From Solanum dulcamara (Eukaryota; Streptophyta; Magnoliopsida; Solanales; Solanaceae), in the NCBI RefSeq assembly GCF_947179165.1, contig NC_077245.1:50535286-50599285 (forward strand): a stretch of DNA of 64,000 nucleotides, in the 5' to 3' direction. Positions 46,978-57,853 of this stretch are shown one piece after another (position 1 is the first letter of the stretch; each line of letters starts with the position of its first letter). A program made the position numbers and the translations under genes. A model generated the notes under the pieces. That model was not told where the DNA came from. It saw only the letters and a list, made by a program, of their open reading frames with translations, and did no database searches.

Positions 46978-49236
46978 TGTCATAACCCGACCTAGGGCCT
47001 AATCGTAACAAGGCGATAGGGATGCGAGGGAACCCAACCATAATCCATCTTAGCATACATTACATACATAAGGTAAAAAATAATATAAATAGAAGTAATC
47101 ATAAGTGGGGAACTGGGAAAGGGAAATCAACATAATAGATGTCCAAAGGGACTATACCGTATAATGTCTAAACATGTCTATAGTCTAATCTTTGACGGGG
47201 GATTAGGATAAGCTCTTAGCTCACCTTAATAATAAAATAAATGACTCAACAATAGTAATGTGAATAAAAATCTTGTCTTCTGTAGAATAACGACTCACCA
47301 ACTCCTTGGAAATCTAAAAAAAACTCTAGCCATGAGCGGGGTAGTCCTGAGTGTCGTCCGTTCCTACATTATGAGGCAACGTAGGCAAAGTATTCTTTAG
47401 TATATTTGAATGTACTAAGTATGTGAGATATTCATGAACAATTAAAGGAATGTATCAATATGCCATAAGATGCATGACCAATCATAGTGAACATGAGTAT
47501 AGCTTAAAAGAAATTTAAAACACAAGAAATTTTTGGTCAATGCATATCATAAAACTTCAACTTTTAACTCATAACTTGAAACCTCATAGCTTAACTTGAA
47601 CTTGAACTTGTATGGGATAAGACCTTTAACCAACACCTAAGACCATGCGAGCTACTACATAGAATCCGATAACTTCTGCATTGAGACAGGACGATGACTC
47701 TTGCATCAAAATAGGAGATGCTATCTTGCCAGGGCATACTCTAAAGAAAACTCAACTCAACTCAATTGGGCTATGTTGATATACTAGCTAGGACTTGAAG
47801 GCAACCTACGTGGGCAACGTAGTTTGAGACTTTATATTGCTACTAGGATTCCCCTGGGTAACTAATTGCGTTACCGTACTGAACCCCACTTAGGATTCCT
47901 CTCGGTGCATAGTCAATATCCCAATGGAAACTCATAAACATGATCATATCATAGTAGGAAAAGATAGTAACTACCTATCAATACATCTTTAAAATATTTA
48001 GGAATGGCTCATCTAATTTGGCGATTCATATGAATCTATAAGTTCGGTGAGAATTGTCCTTATCACTATCTCAAAACATCTAATGATCTTAACTCTGATC
48101 ATCATATCAATCTTTAACTTTAAAATCATAATCTTAGATGTAACTCATTGAAAACTATCTTTATAAATCATTTAACTTGTGATTAACTCAAAAACTCATC
48201 TTTACTTCATAATCATGATTTCAAAATATAGCTTTATGTATAGAAATCTATAATTCAACTTGAAATCATGCAATTCATATAAGAACATGCATATAAAGAG
48301 CATTGATAACATTTAAAAATGAAATAAAATTAGCCTAATGCAATTCATCCAAACTAGGGTTCATAATCAATTATAAATTAAATGAAAAATTGATAAATCT
48401 TTGGTAATCATGGGTGAAAGAGCCCATGAATCAATCCCCACATACCTTTCTTGAAATCACTTAGAATTCAGAAGAAACCTTAAAGAAATCTGAAAACCCT
48501 AGCTTGAATTTGGAGAGAAACTTTGAGAGAATTTGATAGTTCTTGCCTTGGGAATTTTGAGAGAATGAATTGAATAGGAGGAGAGTTTGAAGAATAGAGT
48601 ATTTATAGACTTTGAACTTGACCATAAAAATGTCTAGGTTCATTAAACCAAACTTGGGAAAAGAAATAATTTCCCTTCATTAAATTCTAAAAGTTAACCC
48701 TACAGACCCCTTTATACGAGTGGTCTTGGAAATGACGAGCCATCTAAATGACTCGTCCTGCAGGTCTGAAAAATGGGTCTAGAAATATAGTCTCTGAAGT
48801 TTGGGAATGGGCAGGGTTTACGATCCGTTTTCAAGTAAACAACCCATATTTTGGGCTCATCCTACAGGTCCCAAAAATATGCAAAATACAAGTCTCTGAA
48901 TTTTTATAACAGTGGGTCTTTATGACCCGTCCTAGCTTCTATGACCCATCCTGTAAGTTCGTAGACTTGACTCTGAGGGATCCTTGAAACTTGGCCTCTG
49001 AACTTAGTTTATGAGGGGTTTCTATGTGTTGTCATCATGAGGAAGACTCATCCTGACATGCTATAGAACCTCTTCTGAGAGAAACTTCAACTTTTGTTCG
49101 AAGGGTCACTCTATGACTCAACTTTACGAGCCGCAGGGATCTCTACGAGCCATAGATGGACTTGTTCACCTGGATAGGTTCAAAATTCTGGGACTTTGAT
49201 CCTTGGTTCCAACTTTCTAACTTACGGGGTCTTACA
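46978..49236 (-). mobile_element. LTR in the PMD exon, no clear TSD
   Basis: 2259 bp, minus strand TGTAAGACCCC to GGTCGGGTTATGACA. Flanks AAATT and CGAGT do not match, so either the duplication is lost or an adjacent deletion or recombination occurred. Contains many degenerate 'gacccgtcctagc/gactcgtcctgcag' words around 48720-49150 and a CCTAC..GTAGG inverted repeat at about 47367-47389. Confidence 0.8.
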
Positions 49237-49614
49237 CGAGTTGCCCACCGTTTGCGAAATAATAGCGCCTAGAGATGGTGCACATTGAGGTAGAAGGAGT
49301 ACTGGTGAAGGTCGTGCTCGTTGTTGAGATTATGTGGGAAATCATTTGGTTGATGAATAAAATGTGTTTGATAATAGTACACAATTATATTTGGTGGCTA
49401 CTCCCGAGCCTTATTACCCCACATTTGACTTTTCTACTGGACCATCTACAACTAATTCTAATTTTTCAAATCAAGAAATAACTGGTTTTGTAACTATACA
49501 TGTTTTTATATCTGGTTTTTATCTCAACCTAATAATTCATTTGGTATTCAACATGGCATGCATGAATTTCCTATTAATAATTCTCCATTTGGTGTGAGGT
49601 TGAATTTTTTAGAT
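49237..49614 (+). pseudogene. PMD pseudogene, penultimate exon, part 3
   Basis: GRRSTGEGRAR in one frame, then in another NVFDNSTQLYLVATPEPYYP and [19 protein letters not shown]. This Gly/Arg then Pro/Tyr/Ser-rich tail is typical of MAIN-like C termini. Ends at donor AGAT|GTAAGT. Confidence 0.7.
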
Positions 49615-49704
49615 GTAAGTATGATAATTTTTATTGAAATTGAATAATTATCTTTTATGTTTTTTATGTATATATTTATTTAATTATATTATATTTTATT
49701 ATAG

Positions 49705-49914
49705 GTAACCATGTCCCATGACTCAAGGTTTAATGCAGAAGCTTCACAACATTCATTTTTTGTTAGATAGAATCTTACGTCAATAACATCTAGGCCCCAC
49801 AAATCAACTAGGTGTGATACGGGAAGTCACTATCAAAATGAGAAAGATTCGAAGGATTCAGAAAATGAAGAGGAAGATGAAGACGTGGAAGATTCAAAAA
49901 ACTCAGACGAATAA
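49705..49914 (+). pseudogene. PMD pseudogene, last exon
   Basis: After 'ttattatag': VTMSHDSRFNAEASQH, a stop, then SRPHKSTRCDTGSHYQ and an acidic tail (EEEDEDVEDSKNSDE), stop TAA at 49912-49914. The intron before it (49615-49704) is intact. Apart from one stop the exon is well kept. Confidence 0.75.
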
Positions 49915-50323
49915 TTTTTATTGATCTTTATTTTTGCAAAATCTTGTTGATTATTAGTGTTGAAATTTATTATTTTGTGCAGTGTAATATCAATTCAAGA
50001 ATCACTTTTTAATATTTTTTACTTTTTAACTTACTCTTATCAAGTCAAATCAACTTTTTGGTTTGTTGTTTCCTTTTTGTTTGAAGAATTGTTAAATAAA
50101 AAATGCAGAGGATCTCAATCTTTTTTAACTTTTTCTTGCAATATAAATGACAATGTTTTTTTAATTTTTTTAACTTTTGTATATTACCAAGAATCTTTTA
50201 TTAGTTTTAATCTACTAGAAAGATAAAAGTTAGTAATAACTAAATTAAAAGTAATTTATTACTATTATTAATAATAAGACATAAAATTACATTCATTTAA
50301 AATACATAAAAAATATATTTATA
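49915..50323. other. AT-rich sequence downstream of the PMD pseudogene
   Basis: Probably the 3' untranslated region and spacer of the PMD relic. The open frame at 49957-50226 is T-rich, strongly hydrophobic and without motif. Confidence 0.5.
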
Positions 50324-50406
50324 ATCAAGTAGGACATCTTGCCTTTGTATGGCCCGTTTCCTTGCAAACACTATATTTTCTGGCCAGTCGAGCAAGAGCT
50401 ATATCC
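50324..50406 (-). pseudogene. C-terminal zinc-knuckle fragment, MuDR/FAR1-type transposase
   Basis: 27 codons in one minus-strand frame ending in TGA: ARLARKYSVCKETGHTKARC then PT. It has C-x4-H-x4-C of a CCHC knuckle with the leading Cys replaced by Tyr ('KYSVC'). Such knuckles sit at the C terminus of Mutator-like transposases. The rest of the gene would lie to the right, beyond the LTR array that starts at 50407. It is tail to tail with the PMD relic. Confidence 0.6.
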
Positions 50407-51212
50407 TGTAATGACCTGGAAGGTCATTTACGACATTTTCTATAAAATTATCATTTTATCCCTCTCGTTAGTTTCTTCGGGTCACTTTTGATTGGGCTTG
50501 AAAGTTAGTTTTTGGAAATCTTGTGAAAAGTTGAGATTTTGCTTGAGAAATGAGTTTTAAAGGCTTAAGTTGCCAAATTTTGAGTTTCGAAGTCATTTGG
50601 AGTTTCAAGTTTCGGAATGGAATTCCATCGATTTCATCAGTTTTGGAATGTGGAAATTGTTCTAGAAGAGGATTATATTTGGAGGTAAAACATGGAATTT
50701 AGGTCCAAAGTTAGAAATTGAGTTAAAGTTTGATCAAAGTTCGACTTTGGTCAACATTTGGGATTTGGGTGCTCGAATTGGATTTCAGATGGTTCCAATG
50801 GTTTTAGAAGGTGATTCTAATATAAAAATGGCTTTGTCATAAATTTTAGATGTCCCGAGGGTATTTTGAATATTTCAAGTATTGAAACTAATTTAGCTGT
50901 GACTTATCAGATTTTGGATATGGAGGCCTCGAATTCGAATTTTGATAATTCCATTGAGTCAGAAACATCAAATTTAGCAGGGTTGTATATATGGTTTGAG
51001 TATACAGGGTTTTGAACAAATCTCTTGGGTCCGATCGGAAGCTTGAGTTGTGACATAGCTTATTTTAATAGTGATGTTGTAGGGTCCTCTTAAGAGAACT
51101 AGGTTCGCTAAAGTGAACCTTCACTTAACTGAGACCCATCGCTTAACAGATCGGGCCATCGCTTTAGCGGAGGTTCACGAAACTAAGTGAGTCCCTTCAC
51201 TTAAGCGATGGG
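50407..51212 (+). mobile_element. tandem array: LTR 1 (3' part missing)
   Basis: Starts TGTAATGACC right after TATCC (50402-50406). It matches LTR 2 from its first base through the CGCTAAAGCGA-type word cluster (51105-51212) and then stops abruptly, continuing as the 3' part of an internal region. About 1.6 kb of LTR and most of the internal region are deleted. Confidence 0.85.
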
Positions 51213-51624
51213 GAAAAGGAAAGTTAACTAAGATTAATGATGGATATGTGCATTATGCATGTTTGGTGGTTGGTTCTAGATTTACTCTGGATTTTAGCAG
51301 GTAATAGCTAAGAATCTTCTCATGGTTATGCGAGAAAAGGGTTCATTCCGATAGTTGTGCTTTGATTTAAAGAGTTTTGGTTTAGGTTTGATTCATGGAT
51401 TAGCCCATGGCTCGAAAATCACTTCTAGATTGTGGATTTTTTAAATTTTGATTCAAAAGTTTAGTTTTGATAATTGTTCCTAATGATATGGTTTAAGGCT
51501 GAGTTCATTTGGGGGAGGCAAATACCAAACTTGGAGGTTACACCTCGGACTCTTGGTAGCGTCGAGTATCCTTCTTTATTTTACTTTATGTTTGAGGAAA
51601 AACTGGGCTTTTAATGGTGGATGA
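51213..51624 (+). mobile_element. tandem array: 3' end of an internal region
   Basis: Matches 57510-57853 and 63415-63827: 'gaaaaggaaagttaactaag', later 'ggtagcgtcgagtatccttc' and the pre-PPT block, ending with GGTGGATGA before LTR 2. Confidence 0.85.
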
Positions 51625-54098
51625 TGTAATGATGTGGAAGTGATTTACGTTATTTTTAATAAAATTACTATTTTACTCCTCCGTTAGTTTCTCTGAGTCA
51701 CTTTTGATTAGGTCTAAAAGTTAGTTTTTGGAAATCTTGTGAAAAATTGAGGTTTTTGCTTGAGAAATGGGTTTTAAAGGCTTAAGTTGCCAAATTTTGA
51801 GTTTTGGGAGTCATTTAGAGTTTTGAGTCTCAGAATGGAATTCTGCCGATTCCATGAGTTCTGGAATGTGAAAATTGATCTAGAAGAGTTTTCGGAATCA
51901 GATTTGGAGTTAAAACATGGAATTTAGGTCCGAAGTTGGAAATTGAATTAAGGTTTGATCCAAGTTTGACTTTGGTCAACATCTAGGGTTCGGTTGCTCG
52001 TATTGGATTTGTGATGGTTCTAATGGTTTCGAGAGGTGATTCTAATGCTAGAAATGTTTTCTTCATAAGTTTTAGAGTCCACAAGCGTATTTTGGATATT
52101 TCAAATGTCGAAACTAATTTAGTTGCGACTTATCGGATTCTGGCTCAAAGAGGCCTCAAATTCAAATTCTGAAGGTTCCATTGAGTCCGAAAGGTCAAAT
52201 TTAGTAGGGTTTCATATATTGTTTGTGTATACGGGGTTCCAAACAAATCCCGAGGATCTGATCGGAGGCTTGAGTTGTGACTTAGCTTATTTTGCTGGTG
52301 CTATTGCAGGGTCTGCTAAAGAGAACCTTCTCTTAAGCAAGACCCATCGCTAAAGCGAAGGGACTCATTTAGGCATGGTTCCGAAAGCTAACCTCCGCTA
52401 AAGTGAAGGTCTAGTCGCTTAAGTGACAACTGAAGGGGTTTAGACGAGGTTTAAGGTATTTTCGCCATTTTTAAAATCCCAAGCTCGGTTTAGGAGATCT
52501 CTTTAAGATTTTTCACGACAAAACTATTGGGTAATGTATTTCTAACACTTTTCCATAATTTTCATTGAATAATTTTATATTTTTACTTCAAATTGTGGAT
52601 TTCAAATTGGAGATTTTGGGTTTTCTTGAACATGAACTTTTGAAATATAAATGGGGATTTCGAACTCGTTTTAGCATCATTTTTGAAATAGTTTTCACCA
52701 TTATATTCCTGATTACTTGAAAAATATTTTCATTTAAAAATAATCAGATTCCAAATTTGATTTTTCGATATGAGATTTGGACCATTTTACCCTTTTCACC
52801 CAAATTGCTCGATTTTAGTCTCAATAGTTTCAGAATATGATTTTGAGTCTATATTTGTAAATTGTGGTGATATTGAATATCGTTGGAGGGAAAAAACTTT
52901 TATTTTCGATTATGCATGACGCTTGGCTAAGGCAAGTGGAATTCTAACCTTTGTTAAGTAAGTTGAAACTTGTATTTTCCTATGTGAGAGGAATATGGTG
53001 TGTTGGGTCATTAGATTGAATTGAATTATATGAGTTGAAGTATGATAGTGGAAATTTAGATAGAGTTAATTGTCTAAGTGTTGTGAACTCGTGGGACATT
53101 GATCTATTGTATGATTGTGGATTATATGGCATCTTATGGAAATAATTATCCTGTTTCACTCATTACTTGTACATGTATTATATCTGTGATGGAGGAGAAA
53201 TGATATGAGTAAGGTATTGGATATTTGGAACGAAGTTTTTATCGGTCGAGGTGATTTGCCGAGGTTTCTTCCGAAGACGGAGGTCTCTTTCGGTGGATAT
53301 TATGGTCGAGGTCTCTTCTGAAAGATATTGGTTGAGGTCTTTTTTGGTGGATACACGGTCTATGTAAGGCCCCCATGGGTTCCGTTATGATTTGATCAAT
53401 GGATGTGTACAATAGGACAAACAAGCATCACGATATTTGACATTGCATTTGCATCTATTTCTTTTTTTGATTGATTATAATCTGAGATTACATATTTTTG
53501 CCTGAGTGTAGTGGCGAGAATGCAATTGTACTTTTTTTGTGTACAGTCTAGTATTCTGGTATAATTATGATGTAAACTGTATGGATTGGGTTGTCTGAGT
53601 GCAGGTGTGTAGTTGTGGAGGATTGTGGTTGGGATGTCAAGAGTACCTGCATTTCGCATTGCTTTACTTTGAGTTTAGTTTCTATTTTGCTGAGTTCCGT
53701 ATTGTTGGTGCTCACCCTTTGCTTCTACATTTATGAAGGATTTGGCACCTCCTATTTTTAGTACTTCTTTGGATCGGTCAAGCCTCTGAATGCATGAGAG
53801 GTTGCAACTTATCTTCTTCGATAGACCCTCGTTATTTATTTATTATGCTTTGTTCTATTTGTGAGCTGAGACATCTAGACTTATATTTTTTTTTCATTTT
53901 TGTTAAAATAGTGGCTCGTACATATGACACCAAGTCTTGGGTGGTTTAAATTCTATTATCCACTTATCCTTATTTATATCATACTAGGCTTTACATTTTT
54001 TCTTTTATTTTTACTTATTTTTTATTGTTCAGACTCTTAGGATGACTCATCTTGGTGGGTTAGGGAAGTGCCATCACATCTAATATGGAGTCGTGACA
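51625..54098 (+). mobile_element. tandem array: LTR 2 (complete)
   Basis: 2474 bp, TGTAATGATG... to GGAGTCGTGACA. The longest LTR of the array. Holds the word cluster (52310-52440) and, at 53236-53372, a repeat cassette 'ggtcgaggtctcttc' with about 30-40-bp spacing. Confidence 0.9.
53236..53372 (+). repeat. repeat cassette in LTR 2
   Basis: Four degenerate units around 'ggtcgaggtctcttccgaag'. It sits just before a block (tgtacaataggacaaacaa) that also follows the hairpin arrays in the A-type LTRs, so the position is equivalent while the sequence is different. Absent from LTR 3, which has a deletion of about 725 bp there. Confidence 0.65.
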
Positions 54099-54235
54099 AA
54101 TTGGTATTAGAGCCCCAGGTTCATAGAACTCACGTGTATAAGCCAAGTGAAAGAAGAGTCTTGAGGATCGGTATGAACACGTGTGTACTTATCATCGACA
54201 GGCTATGAAGACTGTTAGGAAACACCTTCATTTCT
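54099..54235 (+). promoter_or_regulatory. tandem array: primer-binding site and leader of unit E
   Basis: TGGTATTAGAGCC at 54102-54114, initiator Met-tRNA complement with one change. Leader shared with A, D, F and G. Hairpin at 54171-54188 (GTATGAA-CACG-TGTGTAC) has one broken pair. Confidence 0.75.
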
Positions 54236-57200
54236 TGATTCTCAATCATGCATCCTTGATTTGATCTAATTCCTATTATTTCACTTCATCCTCTTTCTTA
54301 TAGTAGTGACTCGTGCTTGTTCCTATATGTGAGCAATTAAGGTGTCATCGCTTGGTGTTAGTGTCAAATCTAGCAATGAGGTGGAAGTGATATAATTATG
54401 GAAAAGATGTGTGGTCAGACTTGGAATGCTCTATGACTCAAAAGGGATGGGTGAGGTTGTGGTTTTATGATATGTTTTGAGGTTATGGCATTGAAAGATA
54501 AATAATTATTAAGAGACTTCATGAACATCTTATCCTGTCTAGTTTGTTATACAACAATGAAGTATATTATTGGTGTGGCTTATTTGACATCTGAAGTGGT
54601 TGGAAATGAAGAATTATATAATTAGGGGAATGCGTATGTGGTGAGCACTGTGTCTTTGGGGACTACAGACTATGAAATTCGTCATAATAGGATAGGTTGC
54701 ATGGTGCATGATGATGATATTACGTCAATCGAGACTAGAATTTCTACAAAAATTTTATAGAGTGGGTGTATATCAGGAAAGGTTATGAAATGTCTATTGC
54801 TGAGATACCTATGTTTACTTAGGTGAGGTTATGGGTTGTGTGTCTTCTGCTATTGACCTGGCTTATGGAATGGTGCATATCGCTTCCGGCCGGAGATTGA
54901 AATGCTTTGGCAATGTTTTGTACCTATTTAATGGGTATAATGTACGAGATGTTTGAGTACAGCCTTCTCAATGGATATGATGTGATATAGTGGTAGATCT
55001 GGCAGATATTCACGGCGTGGTACTGGTGATTCATGGAAATAGAGACATCTATGGAGTTATCAGCAGTTTTACCTATTCAGGTAACGAGGTTTTATTGCTG
55101 CATTCTTAGTCTAGGAATCAAGTATTTATTACTATAAATGCTTGGATTAAGCATAATTTATATGGAAAGTTATAGTGGTGGATTAGGACAATCGATCCTG
55201 TTCTGTCTCTTCGGCAATATGTGATATTTGAGTTGACATGATTAAATTAGGAACTAGTGACTTCATGATAAGACAAAAAAAGTAGGCTGACATTGAAAAG
55301 ACAAGTTTATAGGTAAGGAAAGTCCCAATGAGTATACTTGTGTGAACACAAGTAAGTGTACTAACAAGAAAATACGTATGAGAATTTGTTAATTCATGGA
55401 ATGAGACTGCATAGCGAGTTTGAGGTATCACGTAAATAATAAGGTCGAATCTATGATGATGGCAAGGGTGGCTGAGCATGGTAATAGTTGTTCAGGATGG
55501 ACTCTAGTTAGGATGTAACTATGTGGTGGTGGATTTTAGTTAAGGAGATCTGTATAATGATGACAACTTGCTGAGTAGTGTAGTTATATAAAAGGTTGTA
55601 TGATGTGTTGGGAACCACTCGACTAGAATTGAAAATAGTTTGAACTTATGATGGGAGAATCAGTAGGATGTAGTTTGTCCTTTGGATTGAGATGAGGACA
55701 AGAATTCTTGCTTTGATTGTAGGGTTCAAGGATTTAACTTCAAGGACATTGGAAAGTTTGGTTCAGAAACACGTAGTTTCATCTGTCTTGTGTTTGTCAT
55801 AGAATAGTATTCGGTATGCATTAGTCGGGTTGAGAATGCTTCGAGGGTGGAGTCTATAGACACTCAGCTTTAGTGTCGTGGTAAGTTCAATAATGGTCTG
55901 GAGTTTGACAACTGGCACAATTTGGGTTCCTAATGAGAGACAGGGTAAGATTGATGCATAAGTGTCTAATGATAAGCTATGGTATGTGATTGCATAAAAT
56001 CTTTAAGGTATGGACTAATGTCGACTGATTAAGGGAGTGTTTTGCATGGTTGGGATAAAATTCAAGTTTTGCATCATAAGGTCTACCTTCATGGTAGTTG
56101 GTTTTGTTAAGGTATGGCTTGGAAAGGTAAGGAATGATTGATTGTGTCGATTGTTGAGCAATTAGAGGAATTTGTGCATGTTTAAGTGTGGAGTTATTAC
56201 TTTCGGTTGTAAAAGATTCAACGAATTCTTCATTTGAGAAGTTTGGCCAAGAAATAATGATTATAAATGAGCTAAGGAAAGGAACGTGAGGCTGGTGCAT
56301 TAATACGCTCAAGAATTTGATATTGAGTCATGAGTATGAGTTTAGAGTTTGAATTTTCTAGTCGTATTGCACGATGGATACAAGCTAAGAAATGTGAAAG
56401 AAATAAGACCTCAGGTGTAGATCCCTAGGTTCAAGACTGAAGGTTGTCTGGGTTTTCACCTTCGATTTTAGATATGATAATACAAGGTGGGCTAATTGAG
56501 CATGGATGTGTAAATTGAAGATTTTGTAGAGTTGATAGTGAGCGTGACAATAGTTTCATCTCGATGGGAAAGTTCTATGAGATTTGGAAGGTGGATTATT
56601 AATTTGGGTGGGACCGGTACCTGTCGCGGGATGCTTAAATAGAAAGAGAGAGTTCAACAGTTCAATTTTTTTGGGAAGGCAATGTGTTGCTAAGAGGACC
56701 TTGATACTAGTGACATTTTGAGAAGTAAGATAACTGACCGATGTGGCCGCGATGTTCTAGTAGTTTTGAGAGTGTGGGCTTCTGTGGAGGACTATAAAGA
56801 ATATTAAGAAATTGATAAATCGAGTATGACTACAATGGTTATGGGACCAGGCTGGTTGATTGTGAAGTATGATGAATGGGAATGTGTGGTTGGACATGAT
56901 GAAAGGAATATCTTGTGTCATCCAACTTTGGTTCGAAACATTCCTATGTGACCACCTACTTTATTTCAGACATGGTTTTGGAGTATGATTTTCTTCTCTA
57001 TGCCCATGCGTGTTTTCACTTCCATGGATAGACTCCTAGTGATGGATCGGGTGTACCGATCCATGCCCCTTTTGGTAGGTTAAGATGCCGACGTAAGTTT
57101 GATTATTTCAAATGTGGAGGATTTGGTGTTGCCTTGTGGCAGTTGAAGGTTTTCAAAAATTCCACAACGATCATCTTGCTTAAGAGAACTTATAGAAGAG

Positions 57201-57853
57201 CTACCTTATATATTGCAGTTTCTCGATAGTCTTGATTTTTACCTTTTCATTCAGGACATGTCCAGGTAGGTGTGATTTGATACTAGTAGGACTATTGGGC
57301 CTAGTTCTTCTGTTTGGGAATTGATTGCAAGAACAACTACTATTCCGATTTTTTGCCAATGTTATTAGAGTTTTTGTATGCTTGGAGGTACTATTCATTA
57401 ATTGGTTACTTGACCATCTTCTTATTTGGATCAAATTAGTTGGGTTCTCCCATGATAGGTATGCATTGTCTAAAGATCAGGTATTTGTAACTAAAGATCA
57501 TGGAAGGATTAGGTTAAGAAAAGGAAAGTTAACTAAGTTTAATGGATGTGTGCTTTATGCATGTTTGTTGGTTTGTTCTAGATTCACTCTGGGTTTTAGC
57601 AGGTAATAATTAAGAATCTTTTCATGGATTAGCCTATGGCTTGGTAATCACTCCTAGGTTTTAGAGTTTTTCAATTTTGATTCAAAATTTCAGTTTTGAT
57701 ATTTGTTCCTGATGATATGGTTTAAGGCTGAGTTAACTTGGGGGAGGAAAATACCGAACTTAGAGGTTACTCCTCAAACTCTTGGTAGCATCGAGTATCC
57801 TTCTTTCTTTTACTTTATGTTTGAGTACGGGCATGGTTTTTAGTGGTGGATGA
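54236..57853 (+). mobile_element. tandem array: internal region of unit E, non-coding
   Basis: 3.6 kb with stops in all sense frames and no gag or pol motif. Homologous to F (59736-63827) throughout and to D (4637-6540, minus strand). Relative to F it lacks about 320 bp near 56505. The antisense frame at 55183-55479 corresponds to those in D and F. Ends with a short block like the end of the A polyprotein (ttactttatgtttgagtacg) and the tract TTTTTAGTGGTGGATGA. Confidence 0.8.

Noticed and set aside
49957..50226. 89-codon hydrophobic open frame after the PMD relic
   Set aside because: T-rich sequence of a likely 3' untranslated region; no start context, motif or homology that I recognise.
54102..54114. 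Possible tRNA-related sequence (also at 20656, 31161, 42906, 59602)
   Set aside because: These are short primer-binding sites complementary to the 3' end of initiator tRNA, not tRNA genes; no cloverleaf was seen.
57325..57606. 93-codon + strand frame in unit E
   Set aside because: Not conserved as an open frame in unit F (63220-63480), so it is chance openness in non-coding element DNA.
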